In this document: positions 45,169 to 53,689 of the stretch, piece after piece
How the letters are laid out: the number at the start of each line of letters is the position of its first letter
How positions within the stretch are numbered: the first letter of the stretch is position 1
Source of the DNA: Streptomyces lincolnensis
GTDB taxonomy: Bacteria; Actinomycetota; Actinomycetes; Streptomycetales; Streptomycetaceae
Direction: 5' to 3'
Length of the DNA stretch: 64,000 nt
Assembly (NCBI RefSeq): GCF_001685355.1
Contig: NZ_CP016438.1
Span: forward strand, 7,440,001 to 7,504,000
Translations under genes and position numbers: made by a program
Notes under the pieces: model-generated
Database searches by the model: none
Told to the model about the DNA's origin: nothing
What the model saw: only the letters and a program-made list of their open reading frames with translations

Positions 45169-46020
45169 ATGAACGCCATCATCTCCGCATCCGAACTCGT
45201 GAGCGATCTGGCGGGCGACACCCCGCCCGTCCTGCTCGACGTCCGCTGGCAGCTGAGCGTGGCCAAGGCGGCCGGGGAGCCGTCGTTCGACGGCCGGGCC
45301 GAGTACGCGGCCGGACACCTCCCGGGCGCCGTCTTCGTCGACCTGGACCGGGAGCTGGCCTCCGCCTCGGGTGAGCGCGGCCGGCACCCGCTGCCCGACC
45401 TCGCGGCCTTCGGCGCGGCCATGCGCCGCGCGGGCGTCTCCTCGGACACGCCGGTGGTCGTGTACGACGGCGGACAGGGCTGGGCGGCCGCCCGCGCCTG
45501 GTGGCTGCTGCGCTGGACGGGTCACCCGGACGTGCGGGTCCTCGACGGCGGGTTGCCGTCCTGGAGGGGTGACCTCTCGACGGACGTACCCGAGCCCGCC
45601 GAGGGCGATTTCGAGCCCGTTGCGCGCGCGACGGGACTGCTCGACGCGGACGCCGCGGCGGCGCTGGCCCGCTCCGGTGTCCTGCTGGACGCGCGCGCGG
45701 GGGAGCGGTACCGGGGCGAGGTCGAGCCGATCGACCGCGTCGGCGGCCACATCCCGGGCGCGCTCTCCGCGCCCACGAACGACAACGTGGCCCCGGACGG
45801 CCGTTTCCTGCCCGTCGAGGAACTGGCCGCGCGCTTCAAGGCACTCGGCGCGTCCGACGGTACGGAGGTCGGCGTCTACTGCGGCTCGGGCGTCTCCGGC
45901 GCCCACGAGGTCCTCGCCCTGGCGGTCGCGGGCATCCCGGCCGCGCTGTACGTCGGTTCCTGGTCGGAGTGGTCCTCGGATCCCGCGCGTCCGGTCGCCG
46001 TGGGTCCCGATCCCCAGTAG
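45169..46020 (+). CDS. Rhodanese-family sulfurtransferase, two domains
   Basis: A 283-residue enzyme with two rhodanese domains. The second carries the active-site Cys238 in VYCGSGVSG; the first (LLDVRWQL...VVYDGGQGWAAARAWW) has Asp at the equivalent loop and is inactive. CGSGV is the 3-mercaptopyruvate sulfurtransferase type of loop rather than CRKGV of thiosulfate sulfurtransferases, so mercaptopyruvate is the likelier donor. The ATG at 45169 is 8 bases from AAGGA; an earlier in-frame ATG (45130) lacks support. It ends in a very strong terminator. Confidence 0.87.
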   Translation: MNAIISASELVSDLAGDTPPVLLDVRWQLSVAKAAGEPSFDGRAEYAAGHLPGAVFVDLDRELASASGERGRHPLPDLAAFGAAMRRAGVSSDTPVVVYDGGQGWAAARAWWLLRWTGHPDVRVLDGGLPSWRGDLSTDVPEPAEGDFEPVARATGLLDADAAAALARSGVLLDARAGERYRGEVEPIDRVGGHIPGALSAPTNDNVAPDGRFLPVEELAARFKALGASDGTEVGVYCGSGVSGAHEVLALAVAGIPAALYVGSWSEWSSDPARPVAVGPDPQ

Positions 46021-46025
46021 CCGCA

Positions 46026-46059
46026 CGGCAAAGGGCCCGCGCAGGCGGGCCCTTTGCCG
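46026..46059. terminator. Strong terminator after the sulfurtransferase gene
   Basis: Perfect 15-bp inverted repeat (46026-46040 and 46045-46059) with a GCAG loop. It sits between the convergent sulfurtransferase and sepH genes and may serve both. A direct repeat GAACGCCGTACG occurs twice just beyond it (about 46069 and 46094). Confidence 0.9.
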
Positions 46060-46178
46060 AGTGCGTGCCGAACGCCGTACGACGCGCTCGCGATGAACGC
46101 CGTACGCCGAAAACCCGTACTCAAGGATGTACGGCCGCACGGCTGTACGGCGTCCTGGTCCTGCGCCTGCCCTCGCCC

Positions 46179-47240
46179 CTACTCCTGCTTCTTCCGCCGC
46201 GTCCCGAACACGATCTCGTCCCAGCTCGGCACCGCCGCCCGGCGGCCCGGGCGGACGCCGTCCGCCTCGGCCTGACGGTCGGTCGAGCCGATGAGACGGT
46301 CACGGTGGCCGCCGACGGAGCGCGGCATGAGGACGTCCGCGTACGCGGAACCGGCCGAGGCCGCGGGAGCCGGGGGCTCCTCCTCCTCGGGCTCCGGGGT
46401 GGGTTCCTCCACCTCGGGAACCACCTCGGCGGGGCGCTCCGGCACCACCAGGTCGCCCCGGAAGCTCGGTACCGCCTCCAGCAGGCTGGTCAGCGAGTCC
46501 CGTTCGCTGGCACTGGCGGTGGCGCCGGTGCTCTCCTCGACGGCTTCGGTCGATGCCGCCGGCAGGCTCGGCCGCTCCCGGTCGAGGGCGCGGTCCAGCG
46601 GGCGGTCGCGCGGCAGCCGGGCGATCCGCGGTACGAAGGGAAAGCTGGGCTCCGGCGAGGCGGCGAGGTCGTCGGACTCGCCGATCAGCGAGCGCGCCTC
46701 CTCGTCGACGGCCTGGACGAGCCGCCGGGGCGGGTCGTACGTCCAGCTCGCCGAGTGCGGTTCGCTCGCCACCAGGTAGACCAGCAGGACCTCCCAGGTG
46801 CCGTCGTCGCGGCGCCAGGAGTCCCACTGGACGGAGTCCTTCTCGGCGCCGCGCAGCGTGAGGCGTTCCTGGACGGCCTCGCCGAGCTGCGGCCCGGCGT
46901 TCTCGCCGGGCCGACGGACCGGGGTCTTGCGGGCCCGCTCGGCCATGAAGGCCCGCTCGGCCAGCACAGGGCCCTCGAAGCGTCGTACGCGGTCGACGGG
47001 GATGCCCGCCATCTGCGCGACTTCTTCCGCGGTCGCGCCGGCACGTATACGCGCCTGGATGTCACGGGGGCGGAGATGGCTCTCCACCTCGATCTCGATC
47101 TGGCCGAGGCGCGGACGGTCGCCGCGCACGGCGGCGCGCAGGCGTTCGTCGATCGGTAGCGTGTACTCCGTAGAGTCGGCAGCCTTCAGCACCAGCCGTG
47201 TGCCGTCATTGGAGACGGCCACGACACGCAGTTCGGGCAT
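46179..47240 (-). CDS. sepH: SepH-type cell-division protein (DUF3071)
   Basis: A 353-residue protein matching SepH, which stimulates FtsZ filament assembly and is needed for efficient septation in Streptomyces and other actinobacteria. The conserved N-terminal domain (MPELRVVAVSNDGTRLVL to about residue 185) contains a helix-turn-helix-like stretch (GATAEEVAQMAGIPVDRVRR). The middle is acidic/Pro-rich and disordered. The C-terminus ends with the conserved SWDEIVFGTRRKK. GGGAGG lies six bases before the ATG at 47240; an in-frame extension upstream is unsupported. It is monocistronic, with a long upstream region. Confidence 0.92.
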   Translation of the reverse strand: MPELRVVAVSNDGTRLVLKAADSTEYTLPIDERLRAAVRGDRPRLGQIEIEVESHLRPRDIQARIRAGATAEEVAQMAGIPVDRVRRFEGPVLAERAFMAERARKTPVRRPGENAGPQLGEAVQERLTLRGAEKDSVQWDSWRRDDGTWEVLLVYLVASEPHSASWTYDPPRRLVQAVDEEARSLIGESDDLAASPEPSFPFVPRIARLPRDRPLDRALDRERPSLPAASTEAVEESTGATASASERDSLTSLLEAVPSFRGDLVVPERPAEVVPEVEEPTPEPEEEEPPAPAASAGSAYADVLMPRSVGGHRDRLIGSTDRQAEADGVRPGRRAAVPSWDEIVFGTRRKKQE

Positions 47241-47691
47241 GGGGACCTCCCGGGTGGTGCCTGCCGACGTCACGTGCGTCGCTGCTTCCGCTAGTCGAGT
47301 GTGGCCTGCCCGGGTGCAGCCTGCCACAACCTTGCCGAGTTGCCCGGCGTGTCGGGCACAAGCCCTGGACCGCCGTTATGGCACGGTTACCTATTCGCAA
47401 CGCTAAGTGACCAACTCCGTCACCCTGTGCAACTAGCCCCCTCCCGGCGGTCCTTGAAGGTCGCGGACGCCCTGGCGGGAGACCGAACCCAGGGCTCGCA
47501 ACAGTACTCCATTTGGGCCACGTGCGTGGATTGGCACGCCACCCAACTTCGGTCATGAGGCGGGAGATCGCCGCCGTCGCACGGTTTCCCGGATCTTGAA
47601 CGTGGCGTACTTCACGCAATAGCCGGAAACGGAACTATCGGCTTCGCGTGTACGTCCGTCCGCGGCACCGGCGTCGGCGCCGCCGCGTCCG
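47241..47691. promoter_or_regulatory. 451-base region upstream of sepH
   Basis: This is the sepH upstream region and the 3' flank of the lactone-oxidase gene. A less GC-rich segment (about 47380-47440) probably holds the sepH promoter; TTGCAC and TTGCGA on the minus strand are possible -35 elements without good -10 partners. A weak AGCCG/CGGCT hairpin near 47622-47644 may terminate the oxidase transcript. No reading frame here looks real. Confidence 0.4.
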
Positions 47692-49011
47692 CTACGCCCC
47701 CAACACCCGCCGCAGATAGTCGTTCTGGAAGAGCCGGTCCGGGTCGAGCCGGTCCCGCAGCGCGGTGAACTCGCCGAAGCGGGGATAGACACCGGCGAGG
47801 TACTCGGCGTCCCGTGTGTGGATCTTGCCCCAGTGCGGGCGGCCCTCGTGCGCGGTGAAGATGCGCTCGGCGGCGGTGAAGTACCTCTGGTAGGGCGTCC
47901 CCTTGACCATGTGCACGGCGATGTAGGCGCTGTCCCGGCCCGAGGCGGTGGACAGCGTGATGTCGTCGGCCGGGGCGGTGCGCACCTCGACCGGGAAGCT
48001 GACCCGCAGGCCCGAGCGGTCGAGCATCGACTTCAGTTCGCGCAGCGCCTCGGTCACGGCCGCGCGCGGGACGGCGTACTCCATCTCCACGAAACGCACC
48101 CGGCGCGGCGAGGTGAAGACCTTGTAGGGGATGTCGGTGTAGGTCCGCGACGACAGGGCCTTGCTGGAGATCTGCGCGATGGCCGGGATCGTGCCGGGCA
48201 CCGCGCGGCCGACCCACTGGGCCACCTGGAACACGCCGTTGGAGAGGAACTCGTCCTCGAACCAGCCCTGGAGCTGCGGCACAGGCTTCTCCGGGCCGGC
48301 GCTGCGGTTGTTGCGCTTGGTGTTGGTGCTGCCGGTGTGCGGGAACCAGTAGAACTCGAAGTGCTCGTTCTCGGCCCACAGTTCGTCGAACTCGGCGAGG
48401 ACCCGGTCGAAGGGCATCGGCTCCTCACGGGCGGTCAGCAGGAAGATCGGCTCCACGGCGAAGGTGATCGCGGTGACGATCCCGAGCGCGCCCAGTCCTG
48501 TGCGGGCGGCGGCGAAGACCTCCGGATTCTCCTTCTCGGAGCAGGTGAGCACCGAGCCGTCGGCCGTGACCAGCTCAAGGCCCCTGATCTGCGCGGCTAT
48601 CGACCCCGACTCGCGGCCCGTGCCGTGCGTTCCGGTGCTGGTGGCGCCGGAGACCGTCTGCTCCATGATGTCGCCCATGTTCGTGAGCGACAGGCCCTCG
48701 CGGGCCAGGGCCACATTGACTCTCTTGAGCGGAGTACCGGCCTCGACCGTGACGGTCATGGCATCCCGGTCGATGGCGCGGATACCGGTCAACAGTTGAG
48801 GACGGATCAACACACCGTCGGTGGCGGCGATCGACGTGAAGGAGTGCCCACTGCCGACGGCCTTCACCTTCAGGCCGTCCTCGGCGGCCCCGCGGACGGC
48901 GTCGGCCAGCTCGTCGACCGAGGCGGGCGTGACCTCCCGCGCGGGACGTGAGGCGACCGTGCCGCCCCAGTTACGCCACGTGCCGTTCTTGCCGCTCGCT
49001 GTGCTGCTCAA
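47692..49011 (-). CDS. D-arabinono-1,4-lactone oxidase family FAD enzyme
   Basis: A 439-residue flavoprotein of the aldonolactone/alditol oxidase group. The FAD-binding (PCMH) domain occupies residues about 15-185, with GSGHSFTSIAATDGVLI and TGTHGTG as the flavin-contact motifs. The sugar-lactone-oxidase domain (ALO) ends with the conserved HWGKIH and a terminal FGEFTALRDRLDPDRLFQNDY. The product could be an alditol or lactone oxidase; the substrate is not predictable. The TTG start at 49011 is chosen because GGGGAGG lies five bases upstream. It overlaps the end of the MFS gene by 41 bases, so the two are co-transcribed and probably coupled. Confidence 0.87.
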   Translation of the reverse strand: MSSTASGKNGTWRNWGGTVASRPAREVTPASVDELADAVRGAAEDGLKVKAVGSGHSFTSIAATDGVLIRPQLLTGIRAIDRDAMTVTVEAGTPLKRVNVALAREGLSLTNMGDIMEQTVSGATSTGTHGTGRESGSIAAQIRGLELVTADGSVLTCSEKENPEVFAAARTGLGALGIVTAITFAVEPIFLLTAREEPMPFDRVLAEFDELWAENEHFEFYWFPHTGSTNTKRNNRSAGPEKPVPQLQGWFEDEFLSNGVFQVAQWVGRAVPGTIPAIAQISSKALSSRTYTDIPYKVFTSPRRVRFVEMEYAVPRAAVTEALRELKSMLDRSGLRVSFPVEVRTAPADDITLSTASGRDSAYIAVHMVKGTPYQRYFTAAERIFTAHEGRPHWGKIHTRDAEYLAGVYPRFGEFTALRDRLDPDRLFQNDYLRRVLGA

Positions 49012-50209
49012 CGGTGCCTCCCCGACGTGGAGCCGGCCTCTTGAGCCGGCGATACCCCAGGAAACCGACCGCGACCGCGACGGCCCCGGACACCGCCGGA
49101 ACCCCGTACCCGGCCTGCGCACCGGCGGCGTCGATCACCCAGCCGGCCACGGAGGAGCCGAGCGCGACCCCGACCGCGAGCCCGGTGCTGATCCAGGTCA
49201 TGCCCTCGGTCAGTTGCGCGCGTGGTACGTGCTGCTCGATGAGGGACATCGTCGTGATCATCGTGGGAGCGATGGACAGGCCCGCAACGAACAGCGCCAC
49301 GGCCAGAAACGGCAAGTTTCCGACCAGTAGGAGGGGGATCATACTCACGGCCATCGCGCATATGCCCAGCAGCCAGCGAGGTTCGGGCGCCCCCTTGAAG
49401 TGCAGCAGTCCGAACACCAGGCCCGCGACGCACGAACCCGCCGCGTACAGCGCCAGCACGATGCTCGCGGCGCCCTTGTGCCCCTGCTCGTCGGCGAAGG
49501 CGACCGTGACCACGTCGACCGCCCCGAAGATCGCGCCGGTCGCCACGAAGGTCGCCACCAGGACCTGGAGACCGGGGGAGCGCAACGCCGTGCCCTTGTT
49601 GTCGTGTTCGCGCGGATGCGGGGCGGGCTCGGTGCCGCGCTGAGCGGTCAGCCAGAAGACACCGACCGCCAGGAAGCAGGCCGCGAGCAGCGGGCCCGCC
49701 TCCGGGAACCAGACCGTGGACAGCCCGATGGAGATGATCGGCCCGAAGATGAAGCAGACCTCGTCGATCACGGACTCGAAGGAGTACGCCGTGTGCAGCT
49801 GCGGGGTGCCCCGATACAGGGCAGCCCACCGCGCGCGGATCATCGCGCCGATGCTCGGCACGCATCCGATGCCCGCGCTGAAGACGTACAGCGTCCAGTC
49901 CGGCCACCCGTAGTGCGCGGCGAACAGCAGTCCCGCCGCCGCGACGAGCGAGATCAGCGTCGCCGGACGCAGTACCCGCCGCTGCCCGTGCACGTCCACC
50001 AGCCGCGAGACCTGCGGGCCCGCCACCGCCGCGGCGAGCGCGATGGTGGCCGACAGGGCACCCGCCAGCCCGTACCGCCCGGTGAGCTGGGAGACCATCG
50101 TCACCACGCCGATCCCCATCATCGACAGCGGCATCCGGCCGAGGAACCCGGCGGTGGAGAAGGCCTTGGAGCCGGGTGCGGCGAACAGGGCGCGGTAGGG
50201 GCTGGGCAC
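48971..50209 (-). CDS. MFS transporter
   Basis: A 412-residue major-facilitator protein with about 12 hydrophobic segments. Its N-terminal half contains the motif-A-like DVHGQRRVLRPATL loop. The GTG at 50209, with GGAG six bases upstream, starts just before the conserved VPSPYRALFAAPGSKAFS beginning; longer frames upstream are Pro/Arg-rich and unlikely. It overlaps the downstream oxidase gene by 41 bases, so transporter and oxidase form an operon and may handle the same compound. The substrate is unknown. It is divergent from hemH. Confidence 0.85.
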   Translation of the reverse strand: MPSPYRALFAAPGSKAFSTAGFLGRMPLSMMGIGVVTMVSQLTGRYGLAGALSATIALAAAVAGPQVSRLVDVHGQRRVLRPATLISLVAAAGLLFAAHYGWPDWTLYVFSAGIGCVPSIGAMIRARWAALYRGTPQLHTAYSFESVIDEVCFIFGPIISIGLSTVWFPEAGPLLAACFLAVGVFWLTAQRGTEPAPHPREHDNKGTALRSPGLQVLVATFVATGAIFGAVDVVTVAFADEQGHKGAASIVLALYAAGSCVAGLVFGLLHFKGAPEPRWLLGICAMAVSMIPLLLVGNLPFLAVALFVAGLSIAPTMITTMSLIEQHVPRAQLTEGMTWISTGLAVGVALGSSVAGWVIDAAGAQAGYGVPAVSGAVAVAVGFLGYRRLKRPAPRRGGTVEQHSERQERHVA

Positions 50210-50406
50210 GGAAGGCTCCGGTCGGGGAAGAGCGGTGGGGCCCGTGGGAGGGCGAGGGGTGCGCGGGAGACCACGCGTAAGGCGTGACTGCGGCTGATAC
50301 AGCTTACAAGCGAGGTGACCCCGACGCACCGCGCCGGACGAAACGGGAACCCGTCCGGTCACCCCACCGTTTTCCGGCTGTCAGCACCGGATGACAGGAT
50401 CGACCC

Positions 50407-51534
50407 ATGCCAGACGCGCGCGATGCCACCCCCTACGACGCCCTGCTCCTGCTCTCGTTCGGCGGCCCCGAAGGCCCGGACGACGTGATTCCGTTCCTGG
50501 AGAACGTCACGCGCGGGAGGGGAATCCCCAAGGAACGCCTCAAGGAAGTCGGCGAGCACTACTTCCTCTTCGGTGGCGTCAGCCCCATCAACGACCAGAA
50601 CCGCGCCCTGCTGGACGCCCTCCGCAAGGACTTCGCGGACCACGGCCTGGATCTGCCGGTCTACTGGGGCAACCGCAACTGGGCGCCCTACCTGACGGAC
50701 ACCCTGCGCGATATGGTCGCCGACGGCCGGCGCCGCGTCCTGGTCCTCGCCACGAGCGCCTACGCCTCCTACTCCGGCTGCCGCCAGTACCGCGAGAACC
50801 TCGCCGAGTCGCTGGCCGCCCTGGAGGCCGAGGGCCTCGAACCGCCCCGCGTGGACAAGCTGCGGCACTACTTCAACCACCCCGGCTTCCTGGAGCCGAT
50901 GATCGAGGGCGTGCTCGCCTCCCTCGCCGACCTCCCCGAGGACGTCCGCGACGGCGCCCACCTCGCCTTCTCCACCCACTCCATCCCGAACGCGTCGGCG
51001 GACACCTCCGGCCCGGTCGAGGAGCACGGCGAGGGCGGGGCGTACGTCGGGCAGCACCTGGAGGTCTCGCGGCTGATCGCCGAGGCGGTCCGTGAGCGCA
51101 CCGGCGTCGACCACCCCTGGCAGCTCGTCTACCAGTCCCGCTCCGGCGCCCCGCACATCCCGTGGCTGGAGCCCGACATCTGCGACCACCTGGAGGAGCG
51201 GCACGAGGCCGCCGTCCCGGCCGTCGTGATCGCGCCCATCGGCTTCGTCTCCGACCACATGGAGGTCCTCTACGACCTCGACACGGAGGCCAAGGCCAAG
51301 GCCGAGGAGCTGGGCCTGCCGATGCGCCGCTCGGCCACCGTGGGCGCCGACCCGAGGTTCGCCGCCGGGATCCGCGACCTCGTCCTGGAGCGGGCCGCCG
51401 TCGAACGCGGGCAGGAGGTCACCCCCTGCGCCCTGGGCGCACTCGGGGCCGACCACAACCTCTGCCCGGTCGGCTGCTGCCCGGCCCGCGCGCCCAAGCC
51501 CGCCGCCGCGGGCGTCGACAGCCCCTACGCGTGA
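50407..51534 (+). CDS. hemH: Ferrochelatase (coproporphyrin-type in actinobacteria)
   Basis: A 375-residue ferrochelatase that inserts Fe2+ into a porphyrin. Family marks are [14 protein letters not shown] at the start, the active-site His in [15 protein letters not shown], and [17 protein letters not shown] with the conserved Glu. A C-terminal cysteine set ([19 protein letters not shown]) can hold the [2Fe-2S] cluster known in actinobacterial enzymes. In this phylum the substrate is normally coproporphyrin III (the CpfC reaction). CAGGAT ends 6 bases before the ATG at 50407, suggesting a leaderless transcript. The suhB-like gene follows with its ribosome-binding site overlapping the hemH stop. 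Confidence 0.93.
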   Translation: MPDARDATPYDALLLLSFGGPEGPDDVIPFLENVTRGRGIPKERLKEVGEHYFLFGGVSPINDQNRALLDALRKDFADHGLDLPVYWGNRNWAPYLTDTLRDMVADGRRRVLVLATSAYASYSGCRQYRENLAESLAALEAEGLEPPRVDKLRHYFNHPGFLEPMIEGVLASLADLPEDVRDGAHLAFSTHSIPNASADTSGPVEEHGEGGAYVGQHLEVSRLIAEAVRERTGVDHPWQLVYQSRSGAPHIPWLEPDICDHLEERHEAAVPAVVIAPIGFVSDHMEVLYDLDTEAKAKAEELGLPMRRSATVGADPRFAAGIRDLVLERAAVERGQEVTPCALGALGADHNLCPVGCCPARAPKPAAAGVDSPYA

Positions 51535-51542
51535 GGAGCCCC

Positions 51543-52358
51543 GTGACCGACCCCCTGCACTCGGAACTGCTGGAGCTGGCCCAGGAGGCCGCCCGTCGCG
51601 CGGGAGCCCTCCTGAGGGACGGCCGTCCTGCCGACCTCGCGGTCGCCAGGACCAAGTCCAGCCCCATCGACGTGGTCACCGAGATGGACATCGCGGCGGA
51701 GAAGCTGATCACCGACCTGATCTCCGGGCACCGCCCGGACGACGGCTTCCTCGGCGAGGAGGGCGCCTCCATCGAGGGCACGAGCGGGATCCGCTGGGTC
51801 ATCGACCCGCTCGACGGCACGGTCAACTACCTGTACGGGCTGCCCACATGGGCCGTCTCCGTCGCCGCCGAGCAGGACGGCGAGACGGTCGTCGGGGTGG
51901 TCGCGGCCCCGATGCGCGGGGAGACCTTCCACGCGGTGCGCGGCGGCGGCGCCTGGGCCACCGGCGCCTGGGACGGCGAGCGCAGGCTGGCCTCCCGCCC
52001 CGCGCCACCCCTGGAACAGGCCCTGGTCTCGACCGGCTTCAACTACGTCACCGAGGTCCGCACCCACCAGGCCGACGTCGCCCGCAAGCTCATCCCGCTC
52101 CTGCGCGACATCCGGCGCGGTGGCTCCGCGGCGGTCGACCTGTGCGACGTCGCCGCGGGCCGCCTCGACGGCTACTACGAACGCGGCCTGCACCCCTGGG
52201 ACCTCGCCGCCGGTGACCTCATCGCCCGCGAGGCGGGCGCCCTGACCGGCGGACGCCCCGGAGAACGCCCCGCACACGACCTGACGGTCGCGGGCACCCC
52301 GGGCGTCTTCGAGCCCCTCCAGCGGCTGCTGGAGGACTTCGGCGCCTGGCACGACTAG
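51543..52358 (+). CDS. Inositol monophosphatase family protein (SuhB-like)
   Basis: A 271-residue Mg2+-dependent phosphatase. The metal-binding motifs are intact: FLGEEGASIEG (Glu), WVIDPLDGTVNYLYGLPTWAVS (Asp-Pro-Leu-Asp-Gly-Thr) and the C-terminal HPWDLAAGDLIAREAG. It probably hydrolyses inositol-1-phosphate or a similar sugar phosphate; histidinol-phosphatase activity also occurs in this family. GTG at 51543 follows GAGGAG (51533-51538), which spans the hemH stop, so it is in an operon with hemH. A strong terminator follows. Confidence 0.88.
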   Translation: MTDPLHSELLELAQEAARRAGALLRDGRPADLAVARTKSSPIDVVTEMDIAAEKLITDLISGHRPDDGFLGEEGASIEGTSGIRWVIDPLDGTVNYLYGLPTWAVSVAAEQDGETVVGVVAAPMRGETFHAVRGGGAWATGAWDGERRLASRPAPPLEQALVSTGFNYVTEVRTHQADVARKLIPLLRDIRRGGSAAVDLCDVAAGRLDGYYERGLHPWDLAAGDLIAREAGALTGGRPGERPAHDLTVAGTPGVFEPLQRLLEDFGAWHD

Positions 52359-52385
52359 GGCACGACCAGGGGCTGTCCGGACAAG

Positions 52386-52422
52386 CAGCAGGGCCCGGCG
52401 CTGGATTCGCCGGGCCCTGCTG
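52386..52422. terminator. Terminator between suhB-like gene and the small gene
   Basis: Inverted repeat of 15 bp (52386-52400 and 52408-52422) with a seven-base loop, between convergent genes. Confidence 0.85.
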
Positions 52423-52439
52423 TCATGCGTGCGCGCTGA

Positions 52440-52613
52440 TCAGACGCTGGAACGCGCGACCTCCACACCGTGTTCGGCCGCGAGGCGGCGCAGGTCGTCG
52501 AGCTCGCCCTGCTCCACCTCGACGAGGAAGTCGTCGCCCTCGTCGAGAGCCCGCGTCAGGTCGGACTCGGTCGCCCTTATACGCTGCAGAAGCCCTGCGG
52601 TGAATGCGTCCAT
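52440..52613 (-). CDS. Conserved small helical protein, 57 residues
   Basis: A short acidic protein (MDAFTAGLLQRIRATESDLT... ending AAEHGVEVARSSV) predicted to be almost entirely helical. It has balanced Glu/Arg spacing suggestive of a coiled coil. The ATG at 52613 has GAGGGGG about six bases upstream, a better start than the long Arg-rich extension of the same frame. From memory, near-identical small proteins sit beside cutRS in other streptomycetes, which supports it being real. Function unknown. It is divergent from cutRS. Confidence 0.7.
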   Translation of the reverse strand: MDAFTAGLLQRIRATESDLTRALDEGDDFLVEVEQGELDDLRRLAAEHGVEVARSSV

Positions 52614-53028
52614 GCTGCGCCCCCTCGTCCTGGGTCGTGGGTCGATGGCACGGGGGTGTGCCGTTCGGAAGGGGCGATCACGTCTCCTGCGGGTGCCCAG
52701 CGCTGCCCCTGCTGGGCGGCGACGGTGCCGGACACCCACGCCCGCTCTGCGGAAGCGGATCGCGGAGTGCCGCATGGTGGTACGGCACATGCAGAGCGTG
52801 ATCGCGGGGTGTAAAGCCGTCCTCCCCCCGCTCCCTTCCACGGAAACCTCAACCCGACGAGAAAATCTCGCATTCCCGGGCCTCACACCCGTCCTTCAGA
52901 CGGCGCTCACTCGTCTTACAGCCGACTTATGGCCGAAAAGGGCAGGATGGAGGTCAACACACTCACCGAAACCCTGCCCGCACGGGCGCCACGGCGCTAC
53001 GCGGGTGGACACAGGAAGGACAAGCGAC
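52614..53028. promoter_or_regulatory. 415-base region upstream of cutRS
   Basis: This is the divergent upstream region of the small gene and cutRS. It contains a short hairpin CGAGA-AAA-TCTCG (52858-52870) in an AT-richer patch (about 52845-52875) and GGAAGGA (53014-53020), the cutR ribosome-binding site. I could not pick a convincing sigma-70 promoter. No gene is recognised. Confidence 0.4.
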
Positions 53029-53682
53029 GTGCGCGTACTCGTCGTCGAGGACGAGCAACTGCTCGCCGATGCGGTGGCCACCGGACTGCGCCGGGAGGCC
53101 ATGGCCGTCGACGTCGTGTACGACGGTGCGGCCGCCCTGGAGCGCATCGGCGTCAACGACTACGACGTGGTCGTACTCGACCGCGACCTCCCGCTCGTGC
53201 ACGGCGACGACGTCTGCCGCAAGATCGTCGAACTCGGCATGCCCACCCGGGTGCTGATGCTCACGGCGTCCGGCGACGTCAGCGACCGTGTCGAGGGCCT
53301 GGAGATCGGCGCCGACGACTATCTGCCCAAGCCCTTCGCGTTCAGCGAGCTGACGGCACGCGTGCGTGCGCTGGGCCGGCGCACCAGTGTGCCGCTGCCG
53401 CCGGTCCTGGAGCGCGCCGGGATCAAGCTCGACCCCAACCGCCGCGAGGTCTTCCGCGACGGCAAGGAGGTCCAGCTCGCGCCCAAGGAGTTCGCCGTCC
53501 TGGAGGTGCTGATGCGCTCCGAGGGCGCCGTCGTCTCCGCGGAACAGCTCCTGGAGAAGGCCTGGGACGAGAACACCGACCCGTTCACCAACGTCGTGCG
53601 GGTGACCGTCATGACGCTGCGCCGCAAGCTCGGCGAGCCCCCCGTGATCGTGACCGTGCCCGGCTCCGGCTACCGGATCTGA
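53029..53682 (+). CDS. cutR: CutR, OmpR-type response regulator
   Basis: A 217-residue regulator, the length of Streptomyces CutR. The receiver domain (about 1-115) has VVEDE, the phospho-acceptor Asp near residue 51 in VVLDRDLP, and LPKPFAFSEL. The OmpR winged-helix domain (about 125-217) ends VTVMTLRRKLGEPPVI and GSGYRI. The GTG at 53029 follows GGAAGGA at eight bases. It is followed 7 bases later by cutS. CutRS was first described in S. lividans for copper-related phenotypes and later linked to envelope/secretion stress and antibiotic production. Confidence 0.93.
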   Translation: MRVLVVEDEQLLADAVATGLRREAMAVDVVYDGAAALERIGVNDYDVVVLDRDLPLVHGDDVCRKIVELGMPTRVLMLTASGDVSDRVEGLEIGADDYLPKPFAFSELTARVRALGRRTSVPLPPVLERAGIKLDPNRREVFRDGKEVQLAPKEFAVLEVLMRSEGAVVSAEQLLEKAWDENTDPFTNVVRVTVMTLRRKLGEPPVIVTVPGSGYRI

Positions 53683-53689
53683 TCCCCCC

